Below are positions 33,507 through 42,159 of a stretch of DNA of 64,000 bases, piece after piece; the stretch's first letter is position 1, and each line of letters opens with the position of its first letter. Both the position numbers and the translations under genes were made by a program. Source of the stretch: CAVXEH01 sp963805305 (lineage in GTDB: Bacteria > Chloroflexota > Limnocylindria > QHBO01); contig CAWDTM010000004.1 in NCBI GenBank assembly GCA_963805305.1, forward strand, positions 124,001 to 188,000. Reading direction: 5' to 3'. The notes below the pieces were generated by a model. The model was not told the origin of the DNA, ran no database searches, and was given only the letters and a program-made list of their open reading frames with translations.

Positions 33507-35186
33507 TCAGTCCTCCTCGAGCATGGGGATCCGGACGCCGCGCTCGCGGGCCACCTCGATGGCCCGCTCGTAGCCCGCGTCGGCATGGCGCATGACCCCG
33601 GTCCCGGGATCGGTGGTCAGGACCCGCTCCAGCCGCGCGGCGGCCGCATCGGTGCCATCGGCCACGATGACCATCCCGGCGTGGAGCGAGTAGCCGATGC
33701 CGACCCCGCCCCCGTGATGGACGCTCACCCAGGTCGCGCCCGCGGCGGTGTTGATCAGCGCGTTGAGGATGGGCCAGTCCGCGATGGCGTCCGAGCCGTC
33801 GCGCATCCCCTCCGTCTCACGGAAGGGGCTGGCGACCGAACCCGCGTCGAGGTGGTCGCGGCCGATGACGATGGGCGCGGCCAGCTCCCCGGAGCGGACC
33901 ATCTCGTTGATCCGCAGCCCGGCCTTCGCGCGTTCGCCGTAGCCGAGCCAGCAGATCCGTGCGGGAAGGCCCTGGAACGGAACCTTCTCCTCGGCCAGGC
34001 GCAGCCATCGGTGCAGGCTGGAATCCCGGGGGAAGAGCTCCATCAGCGCCGCATCTGTCTTCAGGATGTCCTGCGGCTCGCCGGACAGTGCCGCCCAGCG
34101 GAACGGGCCCTTCCCCTCGCTGAAGAGCGGCCGGATGAAGGCGGGCACGAACCCGGGGAAGTCGAACGCGTTCTCCACGCCCGCCTCCTTCGCCTGTGCG
34201 CGGATGTTGTTGCCGTAGTCGAATGTCACGGCACCGGCGGCCTGGAAGGCGAGCATGGCCCGGACGTGGTCGGCAATGGATGCCATGGACTTCGCCAGGT
34301 AGGCGTTGGGGTCCGACTCGCGCAGCGCGACAGCCGCGACGAACGGCATCCCGCCGGGGACATAGCCGTTCAGCGGGTCATGGGCGCTTGTCTGGTCCGT
34401 CACGAGGTCCGGCTTCCACCCCCGTCGTACGAGCTCGGGCTCGACGTCGGCCGCGTTGGCCACCAGGGCTATCGAGCGCGCCTCGCGCGCCGTGCGCCAC
34501 GAGTCCACCCTCGCCACCGCCTCGTCGAGGTCGGTCGTCACCTCGTCGACGTAGCCGGACCTGTGGCGGCGCTCTGCCCGGGCCGGGTCGACCTCGATGG
34601 CCAGCACCGAACCCTCGTTCATGGTCACCGCCAGCGGCTGGGCGCCGCCCATCCCACCCAGGCCGGCGGTCAGGGTCGCGGTGCCGGCCAGCGTTCCGCT
34701 GAAGTGCTGGCGGGCGGCCTCGGCGAAGGTCTCGTAGGTGCCCTGGATGATCCCCTGGGTCGCGATGTAGATCCACGACCCGGCGGTCATCTGGCCGTAC
34801 ATCGTCAGGCCGGCCCGCTCGAGCTCGCGGAACGTCTCCCAGGTCGCCCAGTGGGGGACCAGCAGGGCGTTGGCGATGAGGACCCGCGGCGCATCCGGCG
34901 TGGTTCGGAAGACGCCCACCGGCTTGCCGGACTGCACCAGCAGGGTCTCGTCGTTCTCGAGGCGGCGCAGCTCGCGGACGATGGCGTCGAACGCCTCCCA
35001 GGAGCGGGCCGCGCGGCCTGTTCCGCCGTAGACGATGAGGTGGTCCGGGTCCTCCGCCACGTCGGGATCGAGGTTGTTCATGAGCATCCGCAGCGCCGCC
35101 TCCTGCTGCCATCCCTTGCAGCTCAGGGTGGTGCCGCGCGGGGCGTGGACGGTGCGCGGCCCCGAGGCGCGGGCGGTCGTCGTCAT
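33507..35186 (-). CDS. hutU: Urocanate hydratase
   Basis: 559 residues, full length. Motifs include LSCKGWQQEAALRMLMNNL, HLIVYGGTGRAARSW, TMYGQMTAGSWIYIATQGI, GLGGMGGAQPLAVTMNEG, DQTSAHDPLNGYVP, FDYGNNIRAQAKEAG and WVSVHHGGGVGIGYSLHAG. The conserved active-site Cys is in PARICWLGYGERA. It hydrates urocanate to imidazolone propionate using tightly bound NAD as electrophile. The ATG at 35186 is the only start giving a normal N-terminus. It is in one minus-strand run with hutH. The next enzyme (imidazolonepropionase, HutI) is not in the window. Confidence 0.95.
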   Translation of the reverse strand: MTTTARASGPRTVHAPRGTTLSCKGWQQEAALRMLMNNLDPDVAEDPDHLIVYGGTGRAARSWEAFDAIVRELRRLENDETLLVQSGKPVGVFRTTPDAPRVLIANALLVPHWATWETFRELERAGLTMYGQMTAGSWIYIATQGIIQGTYETFAEAARQHFSGTLAGTATLTAGLGGMGGAQPLAVTMNEGSVLAIEVDPARAERRHRSGYVDEVTTDLDEAVARVDSWRTAREARSIALVANAADVEPELVRRGWKPDLVTDQTSAHDPLNGYVPGGMPFVAAVALRESDPNAYLAKSMASIADHVRAMLAFQAAGAVTFDYGNNIRAQAKEAGVENAFDFPGFVPAFIRPLFSEGKGPFRWAALSGEPQDILKTDAALMELFPRDSSLHRWLRLAEEKVPFQGLPARICWLGYGERAKAGLRINEMVRSGELAAPIVIGRDHLDAGSVASPFRETEGMRDGSDAIADWPILNALINTAAGATWVSVHHGGGVGIGYSLHAGMVIVADGTDAAAARLERVLTTDPGTGVMRHADAGYERAIEVARERGVRIPMLEED

Positions 35187-35234
35187 GGCCCGGAATGGTA
35201 CCCCCGCGGTGCTGACCCGCACGCGCCGGCGGGG

Positions 35235-35645
35235 TCAGCGCTGTCGCACCTCGACCGGCTCCCGCGCGACGACGACGGCGAGGCTGCCCACGATGCCAAC
35301 CAGAACCACGGTCAGGACGGCGACCAGGAGCCCCTGCGGCGAGACGCCACCGTCGCGAAGCGCTCCGGCCACGTTGTCCGCCGCGGCGCCGATCATGATC
35401 AGGCCCATGGCCGCCCCGAAGCCGATGGCGAGCCGGCGGGCCTGCTCGGCGACCGCCGGCAGGGCGAGGAGCACCACCGTACCCAGCAGCGCCGCCATGG
35501 GAATCATGGAAATCGTTCCGCCCAGCAGGTCGGCGTCGAAGGTGCCGAATCGGGCCGTGGCCCATGCCACGGTTGCCTGCGTCCAGGCCAGCAGCGCGAC
35601 GGCGCAGGCGATGGCCAGGGCCGCCTTCTTCCCGGTCGTCGACAT
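35235..35645 (-). CDS. Four-helix membrane protein in the hut operon
   Basis: 136 residues from the ATG at 35645, which has a GGGGGAG ribosome-binding site. Four hydrophobic segments are visible (AALAIACAVALLAW, ISMIPMAALLGTVVLLALP, AIGFGAAMGLIMIGAAA and LLVAVLTVVLVGIVGSLAVVV). No family is recognised and there is no obvious transport signature. Its place between the GNAT gene and hutU suggests cotranscription with histidine catabolism, but no functional link can be read. Confidence 0.55.
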   Translation of the reverse strand: MSTTGKKAALAIACAVALLAWTQATVAWATARFGTFDADLLGGTISMIPMAALLGTVVLLALPAVAEQARRLAIGFGAAMGLIMIGAAADNVAGALRDGGVSPQGLLVAVLTVVLVGIVGSLAVVVAREPVEVRQR

Positions 35646-35726
35646 CGGTGCTCCCCCTTCTCCTGCGGTGTGGGTCCGGTCACCCAGACGCACGCAGCGT
35701 GCCAGATGTTGCGCCGTCGTCCGCGC

Positions 35727-36485
35727 TCAATCGTCCCCGAACGGGTTCGGCCGCTTCGGCCGCTCCGGCAGCCGGAAGAGCGCATCCTCCGCGGGTCGCT
35801 TGGGGAGCGGCAAGGGCCATTCGTCTCCTTCATCATCGGGGAGGATCTTGCCCAGCAGATCGCCCCAGCCGACCGCATCGCCGGCCCCGGTCAGCTCGCG
35901 GCGCATGACCGGATAGCGGTCGTCCCCGGCCGCCTGCACGAACCCGTGGTCCAGGTAGATCGCCGCGGGACCGGCGGACGGGAGCCAGGCGTCGCCGACC
36001 CCCTCGGGGTACGCCTCGACGGCGGTGATCCCCCGCTGGTCCAGCTCGCGGCAGACCATCTCGATCAGGCTTCCGGCGGTTGCCTCTCGCGCGGCCTCCG
36101 AGGCCGGTACCTGCATGCAGGTGATGATCCAGGGCGCCGGCGAGTCGGGCAGGGTCGGGTAGCGCTCGCGGATCGATTGGGCGCGCGGGTACGCGGAGAG
36201 CGGGCCGAACTGCGCCCAGCCCACCGCAGTTCCGCCGGAGTCGTCCGGTCGCCAGGCGAGCATCCCGTAGGCGCCCGCCAGCTTCTCGCCGGAAAGGAGG
36301 CGGTTGCGCTTGAGGCTCGTCCGGGCCTCGACGTCGGTTGCGTGGGCGGGCGGCTCCTGGCGCGTCCCGTCGAGCCGTTCCCAGTAGTCGCAGGTCTGGC
36401 AGCGCGCGCCGGGCCGGGCCGGCGCCGGGATCGATGCGAACGAAACCTCGTCGACCAGCGTGAACTTCAGGGGTTCGGTCGCCAT
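35727..36485 (-). CDS. GNAT-family acetyltransferase-like protein with N-terminal CxxC
   Basis: 252 residues from the ATG at 36485 (GGAGG site upstream). The N-terminus contains ARCQTCDYWERLDG, a CxxC-x-YWE pattern found in a subgroup of bacterial GNAT proteins. The core has LAGAYGMLAWR, VGWAQFGPLSAYPRA, WIITCMQVPASEAAREATAG (acetyl-CoA loop position) and the beta-alpha ending AIYLDHGFVQAAG. The C-terminal 50 residues are Pro/Arg/Asp-rich. The acceptor is unknown. It starts 4 nt after hutH and is probably translated from the same message. Confidence 0.65.
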   Translation of the reverse strand: MATEPLKFTLVDEVSFASIPAPARPGARCQTCDYWERLDGTRQEPPAHATDVEARTSLKRNRLLSGEKLAGAYGMLAWRPDDSGGTAVGWAQFGPLSAYPRAQSIRERYPTLPDSPAPWIITCMQVPASEAAREATAGSLIEMVCRELDQRGITAVEAYPEGVGDAWLPSAGPAAIYLDHGFVQAAGDDRYPVMRRELTGAGDAVGWGDLLGKILPDDEGDEWPLPLPKRPAEDALFRLPERPKRPNPFGDD

Positions 36486-36489
36486 CGGC

Positions 36490-38049
36490 TCAACCTCCGT
36501 CGGCGGCAGCCAGCAGGCGGCCGTCCGCAACCAGGTCCCGGACCGCGTCGATGTCGGGCGCGGGGGAGCGATCCTCCGTCACGTGCGTGGCGATACGGCG
36601 AACCGCAGCGTGGGCAGCGGCCACGCCCGCGCCGGGTCGCAGTGGAGCGCGAAAGTCCAGGCCCTGCGCCGCGCAGAGCGCCTCGATGGCGAGGACCAGC
36701 TGTGCCCGATCGAGGACGGTCCGCAGGTTGAGCGCCGCGGTGGCGCCCATGCTCACGTGATCCTCCTGGTCAGCCGAGGTCGGGATGGTGTCGACCGACG
36801 ACGGATGCGCCAGGGTCTGCAGCTCGTTCACCAGCGCCGCCGCGGTGTACTGGGTGATCATCAGCCCGCTGCCGATCCCGGGCTCCTCGGCCAGGAACGC
36901 GGGCAGGCCGCCCGAGTGGTGGGCGTCGACCAGGCGCGCGGTGCGACGCTCCGAGATGCTGGCCAGCTCGATGACCGCGGTCTTGGCGTAGTCGAGGCCT
37001 AGGGCCAGGGGCTCGCCGTGGAAGTTGCCGCCGGAGATGACCCGGCCGTCCGGCGCCTCGTCCGAGGGCGGGAAGACGAGCGGGTTGTCCGTGGCGCTGT
37101 TGATCTCCACCTCCAGGATGCGTCCGAGCTGGTCGAGCGCGTCCCGCACAGCGCCGTGCACCTGCGGCATGCACCGCATGCTGTAGGCATCCTGGACCCG
37201 ATGCGCCGAGTCGCGATGTCCGGCGCCGATCTCGCTGCCGTCGAGGAGCGAGCGGAGGTGTGCCGCAGCCGCGAGCTGGCCGGGATGCGGCCTGGCCGCC
37301 ACGAGCGCCTCCGCGAAGGCCGCCCCGGTGCCTTCGACCGCCTCCAGGCTCATGGCGCCGATGACGTCCGCCGTCCCGGCCAGCAGCATCGCGTCGTGGT
37401 GCGCCAGGCAGCCGATGCCGGCCATCAGCTGCGTCCCGTTGAGGAGGGCGAGCCCCTCCTTCACCTCCAGCACCAGCGGCTCGAGGCCGCCCGCGGCGAG
37501 CGCATCGTCTCCGCGCATCCGCCGCCCATTCACCTCCGCGGAGCCCTCGCCGATGAGAACCAGCGCCAGGTGGGCGAGCGGCGCGAGGTCGCCGGAGGCG
37601 CCCACACTGCCGCGCGACGGCACCACGGGATGGATTCCCGCGTTGAGCATCTCGCAGAGGAGCACCGCGACCTCGGGACGCGCGCCGGAGAGGCCCACCG
37701 CCAGGGTCGCGGCGCGCAGGACCAGCATGGCCCGCACCACGTCGACCGGGAGTGGCTCGCCCACCCCGGCCGCGTGCGACCGGACGAGGTTCCGCTGCAG
37801 CTGGGCGGTCCGAGCCGGATCGATCCGGACGTCGGCCAGGTCTCCGAAACCGGTCGTCACCCCGTACACCGTCCGCCCCTCCGATACCGCCCGCTCGATC
37901 ACGGCCCGCGATGCGGCCATCCGTTCGCGCGCGTCCGGGGAGAGGGCGACCGGGCGCCGGTCACGAGCGACGGCGACGACATCGGTGACGCGCAGGTCGC
38001 GTCCCCGGAGCGCGAGGGGTGACGGTTCCGGACGGTCGGTGGGCGGCAT
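36490..38049 (-). CDS. hutH: Histidine ammonia-lyase
   Basis: 519 residues from the ATG at 38049. The MIO cofactor triad is in SVGASGDLAPLAH. Other landmarks are YGVTTGFGDLADVRI, QLQRNLVRSHAAGVG, LLNGTQLM, QDAYSMRCMPQVHGA, NSATDNPLVF, GGNFHGEPLAL and PTSADQEDHVSMG. It deaminates histidine to urocanate without external cofactor. It is first in a run with GNAT, a membrane protein, hutU and the SIS gene. Its start codon shares the CATG at 38047-38050 with a possible start of the divergent PAP2 gene. Confidence 0.95.
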   Translation of the reverse strand: MPPTDRPEPSPLALRGRDLRVTDVVAVARDRRPVALSPDARERMAASRAVIERAVSEGRTVYGVTTGFGDLADVRIDPARTAQLQRNLVRSHAAGVGEPLPVDVVRAMLVLRAATLAVGLSGARPEVAVLLCEMLNAGIHPVVPSRGSVGASGDLAPLAHLALVLIGEGSAEVNGRRMRGDDALAAGGLEPLVLEVKEGLALLNGTQLMAGIGCLAHHDAMLLAGTADVIGAMSLEAVEGTGAAFAEALVAARPHPGQLAAAAHLRSLLDGSEIGAGHRDSAHRVQDAYSMRCMPQVHGAVRDALDQLGRILEVEINSATDNPLVFPPSDEAPDGRVISGGNFHGEPLALGLDYAKTAVIELASISERRTARLVDAHHSGGLPAFLAEEPGIGSGLMITQYTAAALVNELQTLAHPSSVDTIPTSADQEDHVSMGATAALNLRTVLDRAQLVLAIEALCAAQGLDFRAPLRPGAGVAAAHAAVRRIATHVTEDRSPAPDIDAVRDLVADGRLLAAADGG

Positions 38050-38058
38050 GGCCGCACC

Positions 38059-38064
38059 TATACT
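38059..38064 (+). promoter_or_regulatory. -10 element TATACT for the PAP2 gene (leaderless)
   Basis: TATACT ends 7 nt before the GTG at 38072, which has no ribosome-binding site. It lies in the 22 nt between the hutH start and the PAP2 start. Confidence 0.6.
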
Positions 38065-38071
38065 ACGCACC

Positions 38072-38920
38072 GTGCGTCGCCTCCCGGACCCGACTCGTCG
38101 CCTGCTCTTCAGCGCAGACGCGCGGGACCGCCTCGGGGGTGCGGTCCCCAGCCCCGCCGCGGCATTCCTCCTGACCCTGATCGCGCTGCCCAGCCTCTTC
38201 TGGCTCATCGCGCTGAAGCGCACCACGGAATACACCGAGCCGGAGAAGTGGCTGATGACCACCATCGTGCCAGCGATCCACAGCTGGGTGCAGTCGAACG
38301 CGGAGCCCATCGACGTCGTCCTGCGCCTGATCAGCGCCCTGGGCTCCGGCTGGTTCGTGGCCCTTGGCTTCGCGGTGGTGGGACTCCTGGCGCTGGCCAA
38401 GGGGCGGCGCGACCTCGCCCTGCTCCTGGCGTTCGGGACCCTCGCCTTCCCGATCGAGTGGAGCCTGAAGTTCTTCACCGCCATCCCCGGCATCAATGCG
38501 ACCCAGCTGGTGAACGCCATGTTCAACCTGAACAACATCGGGCTCGACGACATCGCGGACTTCCCGGCCGGACACGCCCTCCGCGCCGTCGTCTTCTACG
38601 GCCTCGTCGCCTTCTGCATTGCGCGGCTCTCTTCCGACCGGCGCCAGGGGATCACCGCCTATGTCGTGGCGCTGGGCCTCATCGGTGCCATCAGCGTCAT
38701 CCGGCTCTACCTGGGAGCGCACTACCCCATGGACCTGCTGGGCGGCTGGATGGCGGGCGCTGCGCTCCTATCGGTCCTGATCAGCGTTCACGTCCTGGGC
38801 GTCGACGAGCAGATCCGGCGGAAGGCCGCGGCGGCCGCGGCGGCCGGCGCAACCCCCGACGACGGGCATCGCATCGCCGTTCCGCTCCGTCCACCCGATG
38901 GCGGCGCGGAGGCCTCCTGA
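38072..38920 (+). CDS. PAP2-family membrane phosphatase
   Basis: 282 residues from the GTG at 38072; an in-frame ATG at 38048 overlaps hutH and would add 8 residues. Six hydrophobic segments are seen. The phosphatase motifs are partly degenerate: a Lys-containing motif 1 around SLKFFTAIPG, motif 2 as FPAGHALRA (PSGH normally, here PAGH), and motif 3 as RLYLGAHYPMDLLGG with the catalytic His and Asp. The family dephosphorylates lipid phosphates such as undecaprenyl diphosphate or phosphatidic acid. The DedA gene follows after 3 nt, so the two likely form a lipid-phosphate unit. Confidence 0.8.
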   Translation: MRRLPDPTRRLLFSADARDRLGGAVPSPAAAFLLTLIALPSLFWLIALKRTTEYTEPEKWLMTTIVPAIHSWVQSNAEPIDVVLRLISALGSGWFVALGFAVVGLLALAKGRRDLALLLAFGTLAFPIEWSLKFFTAIPGINATQLVNAMFNLNNIGLDDIADFPAGHALRAVVFYGLVAFCIARLSSDRRQGITAYVVALGLIGAISVIRLYLGAHYPMDLLGGWMAGAALLSVLISVHVLGVDEQIRRKAAAAAAAGATPDDGHRIAVPLRPPDGGAEAS

Positions 38921-38923
38921 CCC

Positions 38924-39595
38924 GTGCTCGCCTTCATCGACCGGACCCTCATCCCGTTCTTCCTGTCGCTCTACGACGCGGTGGGCTACGTCGGGGTGGC
39001 GGTCGCCATCGGCCTCGAAACCTTCGTGCCCGTCATCCCGTCCGAGGTGATCGTGCCCATGGCGGGCTGGAAGGTGAGCCAGTCGGCGGCCGACCCATCC
39101 GTCCTCGAGCCTCTGACCCACGCGCCATGGAGCTGGCTAGCGGTGCTGCTGATCGCCACCGCGGGGGCCGTGGCCGGCTCGTTCGTGGGCTACCTCATTG
39201 GCCTGTGGGGCGGCAGGCCGCTGCTGGACCGCTGGGGTCGCTACGTCCACATCCACCCCGACGACCTGGATCGCGCCGACGCCTGGTTCGCCCGCTACGG
39301 TGACTGGGCCGTCTTCTTCGGCCGGCTCGTCCCCCTGGTGCGGGCGCTCATCAACTACCCGGCCGGCGTGGCCCGCATGCCCATGGGCCGATTCCTCCTC
39401 TTCAGCGCGCTGGGCTCGTTGCCGTGGAACGCAGCGCTGCTCCTGGGCGGCTACCTGCTCGGCGAGAACTACCGAACCCTGTACGACGCGATCCGGCCGT
39501 ACGAGCTGGTCATCTACGCGCTGGTGGCGGTGGGTATCGTCTGGGTCGGCTGGCGCTGGCTGCGCAACGACTCGCCCTCCGCGGGGGCCACCTAG
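38924..39595 (+). CDS. DedA-family membrane protein
   Basis: 223 residues from a GTG 3 nt after the PAP2 stop. The DedA signature is clear: GLETFVPVIPSEVIVPMAGW (with the membrane-embedded acidic residue), GSFVGYLIGLWGGRPLLDRWG, FARYGDWAVFFGRLVPLVR, NYPAGVARMPMGRFLLFSAL and GSLPWNAALLLGGYLLGE. DedA proteins act as proton-coupled flippases or recyclers of lipid carriers, including undecaprenyl phosphate in some bacteria. This fits with the adjacent PAP2 phosphatase. Its last 4 nt overlap the convergent LUD gene. Confidence 0.9.
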   Translation: MLAFIDRTLIPFFLSLYDAVGYVGVAVAIGLETFVPVIPSEVIVPMAGWKVSQSAADPSVLEPLTHAPWSWLAVLLIATAGAVAGSFVGYLIGLWGGRPLLDRWGRYVHIHPDDLDRADAWFARYGDWAVFFGRLVPLVRALINYPAGVARMPMGRFLLFSALGSLPWNAALLLGGYLLGENYRTLYDAIRPYELVIYALVAVGIVWVGWRWLRNDSPSAGAT

Positions 39596-40224
39596 AAGCC
39601 GATCTCGCGCTCGAGCAGGATGACCCGCGAGCGACCGGCCCGTGCCTCACGGTTCACGATCAAGACCTTGTTCACGCCGCTCGGCGTGCCGTACACGTCG
39701 CGGGAGCGCCGATCCTCGAGCGGATACGCATATTCGTGGATGCGTCGCAGCCCCTCCGCAAGGTCGGTGACGACCTTCTGGGCGCCCACGACCCAGATGA
39801 CGTGCGCGGCACCGTACACGTACGGGGCCAGCTGGCTCCCGGTCTGCGAGGCGATCACCAGCTCGCCCTGCAGGGTGACCGCGTGCACCGATCCCACCAC
39901 CCAGTCCGGCGCGGCGCGCATGGCGCGGATCTCGTCGCCCCGCGTCGCGCGGTCCATGGCCAGGTAGATGGGTCGCAGCGCCCGGTAGCGCCCGGACTCC
40001 TCGAGCTCGTGGACGATGCCGGTCGCCTCGAGGGTCCGCGAGGTCGCGGTCAGGACCTCGGCGCCCTCCGGGATGAGGGAGAGGACGAGCTCACGCGCCG
40101 CGTCCGGCGTCGCGACCACCTCGGCGGCGATCTGGTTGGCGTTGAGCGCCTCCGCGACCCGAGCCAGCGTCGCGGTGCCGGCGACCCGGGCGAAGGGGCT
40201 GCCGCGCGGCTGTCGAGGGGTCAT
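39592..40224 (-). CDS. LUD-domain protein (LutC-like)
   Basis: 210 residues. The LUD fold is supported by EGAEVLTATSRTLEATGIV, WVVGSVHAVTLQGELVIASQTGSQLAPYVYGA, HVIWVVGAQKVVTDL and the C-terminal GVNKVLIVNREARAGRSRVI. LUD proteins include LutB/LutC of lactate utilisation and many stand-alone members of unknown role. No Cys-rich iron-sulfur partner (LutA/LutB) is nearby. Its start overlaps the stop of the HAD gene by 4 nt (ATGA), so the two are coupled. Confidence 0.8.
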   Translation of the reverse strand: MTPRQPRGSPFARVAGTATLARVAEALNANQIAAEVVATPDAARELVLSLIPEGAEVLTATSRTLEATGIVHELEESGRYRALRPIYLAMDRATRGDEIRAMRAAPDWVVGSVHAVTLQGELVIASQTGSQLAPYVYGAAHVIWVVGAQKVVTDLAEGLRRIHEYAYPLEDRRSRDVYGTPSGVNKVLIVNREARAGRSRVILLEREIGF

Positions 40225-40874
40225 GACCGCGGCTCTTCGGGCAGCCAGCCCGCCAGCCAGGTGCCCACCGAAGGCGCCGTCTCCGCGGCGCCCGCCCGGC
40301 GGAGAGCCGCCTCGTCATGGGCGAAGGAGGTGATCCCCACGGGGTGCACCCCTGCTGCAACGGCCATGCGCATGTCGTCGGCGGTGTCCGAGCAGTACGC
40401 CACCAGGCGCGGGTCCCGGCCCGCGTCCCCCAGCCCGGCCAGGGCCAGGCGCACGGGTTCGGGGTCCGGGCGCGCCGGCTGATCGTCGCCGTACACGACC
40501 GACGTGAACCGATCGCCGACGCCCAGGCGGGTGAGTTGGGGAAGGACCGTTTCCCGCGCCCCCGAGGTGACCAGCGCGAGAGGGATTGCTGCCACGGAGA
40601 GCCGGAGCAGGGCCGCACCCGCGTCCGGCAGGAGGCGAGGCCGCTCCCTGGCGAGGAGCGCTCGCCAGCGGCGGCTGGCCGCGTCGATGTGGTCCTCGGG
40701 CAGGCCCAGGCGCCGGTAAAGGGTGCGGTAGTCGGTCGTGTACGCGCGCCGGTAGGTTGCCTCGTCGACGGTCAGCCCGTCGTCGGCCAGGACTCGCTGC
40801 AGCGCCGCGAGATGCGTTGACGCCGAGTCGTGCAGCGTGTTGTCCCAGTCGACGATGACGGCCCGAAATCTCAT
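40221..40874 (-). CDS. HAD-superfamily hydrolase
   Basis: 217 residues. HAD motif I is VIVDWDNTLHDSA, which has the catalytic Asp but Asn in place of the second Asp (DxDxT becomes DWDNT, as in several phosphatases). Motif II is LALVTSGARE, motif III involves the Arg/Lys region near DDQPARPDPEPVRLAL, and motif IV is AYCSDTADDMRMAVAAG. The helical cap with TTDYRTLYRRLGLPEDH fits the phosphoglycolate/beta-phosphoglucomutase-like subgroup. The substrate is unknown. It is transcribed away from the sugar operon at 41016 and starts 142 nt from it. Confidence 0.85.
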   Translation of the reverse strand: MRFRAVIVDWDNTLHDSASTHLAALQRVLADDGLTVDEATYRRAYTTDYRTLYRRLGLPEDHIDAASRRWRALLARERPRLLPDAGAALLRLSVAAIPLALVTSGARETVLPQLTRLGVGDRFTSVVYGDDQPARPDPEPVRLALAGLGDAGRDPRLVAYCSDTADDMRMAVAAGVHPVGITSFAHDEAALRRAGAAETAPSVGTWLAGWLPEEPRS

Positions 40875-40912
40875 GGGGGCCGAACGGCCTGCGCGGGGTG
40901 ACGATGGGTGCA

Positions 40913-40960
40913 TGGACGGGCTCGACATCACCACGTAGAATAGTTGCAGAAAATTCTTGC
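40913..40960 (+). promoter_or_regulatory. Promoter and TTGCA operator of the dehydrogenase-aldolase operon
   Basis: TGGACG (40913-40918), a 17-nt spacer and TAGAAT (40936-40941) form a good promoter. The inverted repeat TTGCAGAAAATTCTTGC (40944-40960) covers the expected transcription start. Half-sites very like it occur at 49697-49726 in front of the SorC regulator and PTS genes. Confidence 0.65.
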
Positions 40961-41015
40961 GGCGATCATCCCGGCCGGTAAAGCCGGTGCAGCGCCACTC
41001 GGAGGGGTGAATGGT

Positions 41016-42095
41016 ATGACCCAGACGATGCCCAGCCAACCCGACGTCGCCGTCGCGCATCGCACGATGCGGATCGGGGTCATGACCGGCCCCGGCGCGA
41101 TCGAGCTGCGCGAGGTGGCCCTTCCCGATCCCGGTGTGAACGAGGTGCTCGTGCGGGTGCGTGCCACGGCCATCTGCACCTGGGAGCAGCGCAGCTACTC
41201 CGGCGCCCAGTCGAACAAGTTCCCGTTCATCGGCGGGCACGAGATCGCCGGCGAGATCGTCGAGGTAGGCGCGGGCGTGTCGGACGAGCTGCACGTGGGT
41301 GACCACGTCACCGTCGGCTCGGCGGCCTGCGGGCAGTGTCACTGGTGCCGGACCGGGCGCGACCGCATGTGCCGCGGGCACTACGCGGGGATCGCGAAGT
41401 TCGGCGACGCATGGGGCCCCGGCGGCTTCAGCGAGTACAAGCTGCATCCTGCCTCGGGGATCTACCCGATCGACCCCGGAGTCTCATTCGAGGAGGCCTG
41501 CCTGGCGGAGCCCCTCAGCTGTGCGCTGCACGCTGCCCGCCAGATCAACGTGGGCGTCGGGGACGACGCGGTGGTCATTGGCGCGGGCGTCATGGGTCTC
41601 ATGAACGTCATCGCCCTCAAGAAGCACGGTGCGCGGGTGATCGTCAGTGAGATCGACCCGGACCGGATCGCCAAGGCGCTCGAGCTCGGTGCGGACATCG
41701 CCATCGATGCCACCTCCGAAGACCCGGTGGCCCGCGTCAAGGAGCTCACCGGTGGGCGCGGCGCGGAGCATGTCATCACCGCCATCGGCTCCGGCAAGGC
41801 GAACGAGCAGGCCATGGCCATGCTCTCCGATCGCGGCCGGCTCGTCCTCTTCGCCTCGGCGCACCCGGAGGCGCCACTCGTCCTTGGCCCCAACGAGATG
41901 CACAACCGGGAGACCGGCGTCGTTGGCTCCCTGTCGAGCGAGCAGTACGACTTCCACGTTGCGAACCGGCTCATCGGCCTGCGCCAGGTCGGCCTGCGCC
42001 CGCTCATCCAGGACAGCTTCCCGCTCACGGAGCTCGCGGCCGCCATGGATGCGTCCATCGAGCCCGGCACCTACCGGATGATCGTCACGCCATAG
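41016..42095 (+). CDS. Zinc-dependent medium-chain alcohol/polyol dehydrogenase
   Basis: 359 residues from the ATG at 41016, preceded by GGAGGGG at a 9-nt spacing. Catalytic zinc ligands are in ATAICTWEQRSYSG (Cys) and IGGHEIAGEI (His-Glu); structural zinc Cys are in CGQCHWCRTGRDRMC. The NAD-binding turn is VIGAGVMGLMNVIA, with Glu in IVSEIDPDR giving NAD preference. This is the Tdh/sorbitol dehydrogenase-like group. It is first in a plus-strand run with a class I aldolase, an aldehyde dehydrogenase and a VOC protein. It probably oxidises a sugar or sugar-phosphate derivative imported by the neighbouring PTS. Confidence 0.85.
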   Translation: MTQTMPSQPDVAVAHRTMRIGVMTGPGAIELREVALPDPGVNEVLVRVRATAICTWEQRSYSGAQSNKFPFIGGHEIAGEIVEVGAGVSDELHVGDHVTVGSAACGQCHWCRTGRDRMCRGHYAGIAKFGDAWGPGGFSEYKLHPASGIYPIDPGVSFEEACLAEPLSCALHAARQINVGVGDDAVVIGAGVMGLMNVIALKKHGARVIVSEIDPDRIAKALELGADIAIDATSEDPVARVKELTGGRGAEHVITAIGSGKANEQAMAMLSDRGRLVLFASAHPEAPLVLGPNEMHNRETGVVGSLSSEQYDFHVANRLIGLRQVGLRPLIQDSFPLTELAAAMDASIEPGTYRMIVTP

Positions 42096-42159
42096 CCATT
42101 GTCGGAGGAGCCGGCCGCTCGAGGTCGGCGGCCATCCCCACCAGAAGGAGAACCGAATC

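Noticed and set aside
40221..41447. Longer minus-strand frame extending the HAD protein by about 190 residues
   Set aside because: The extension is antisense to the dehydrogenase gene and lacks HAD features; the ATG at 40874 gives the normal HAD length.
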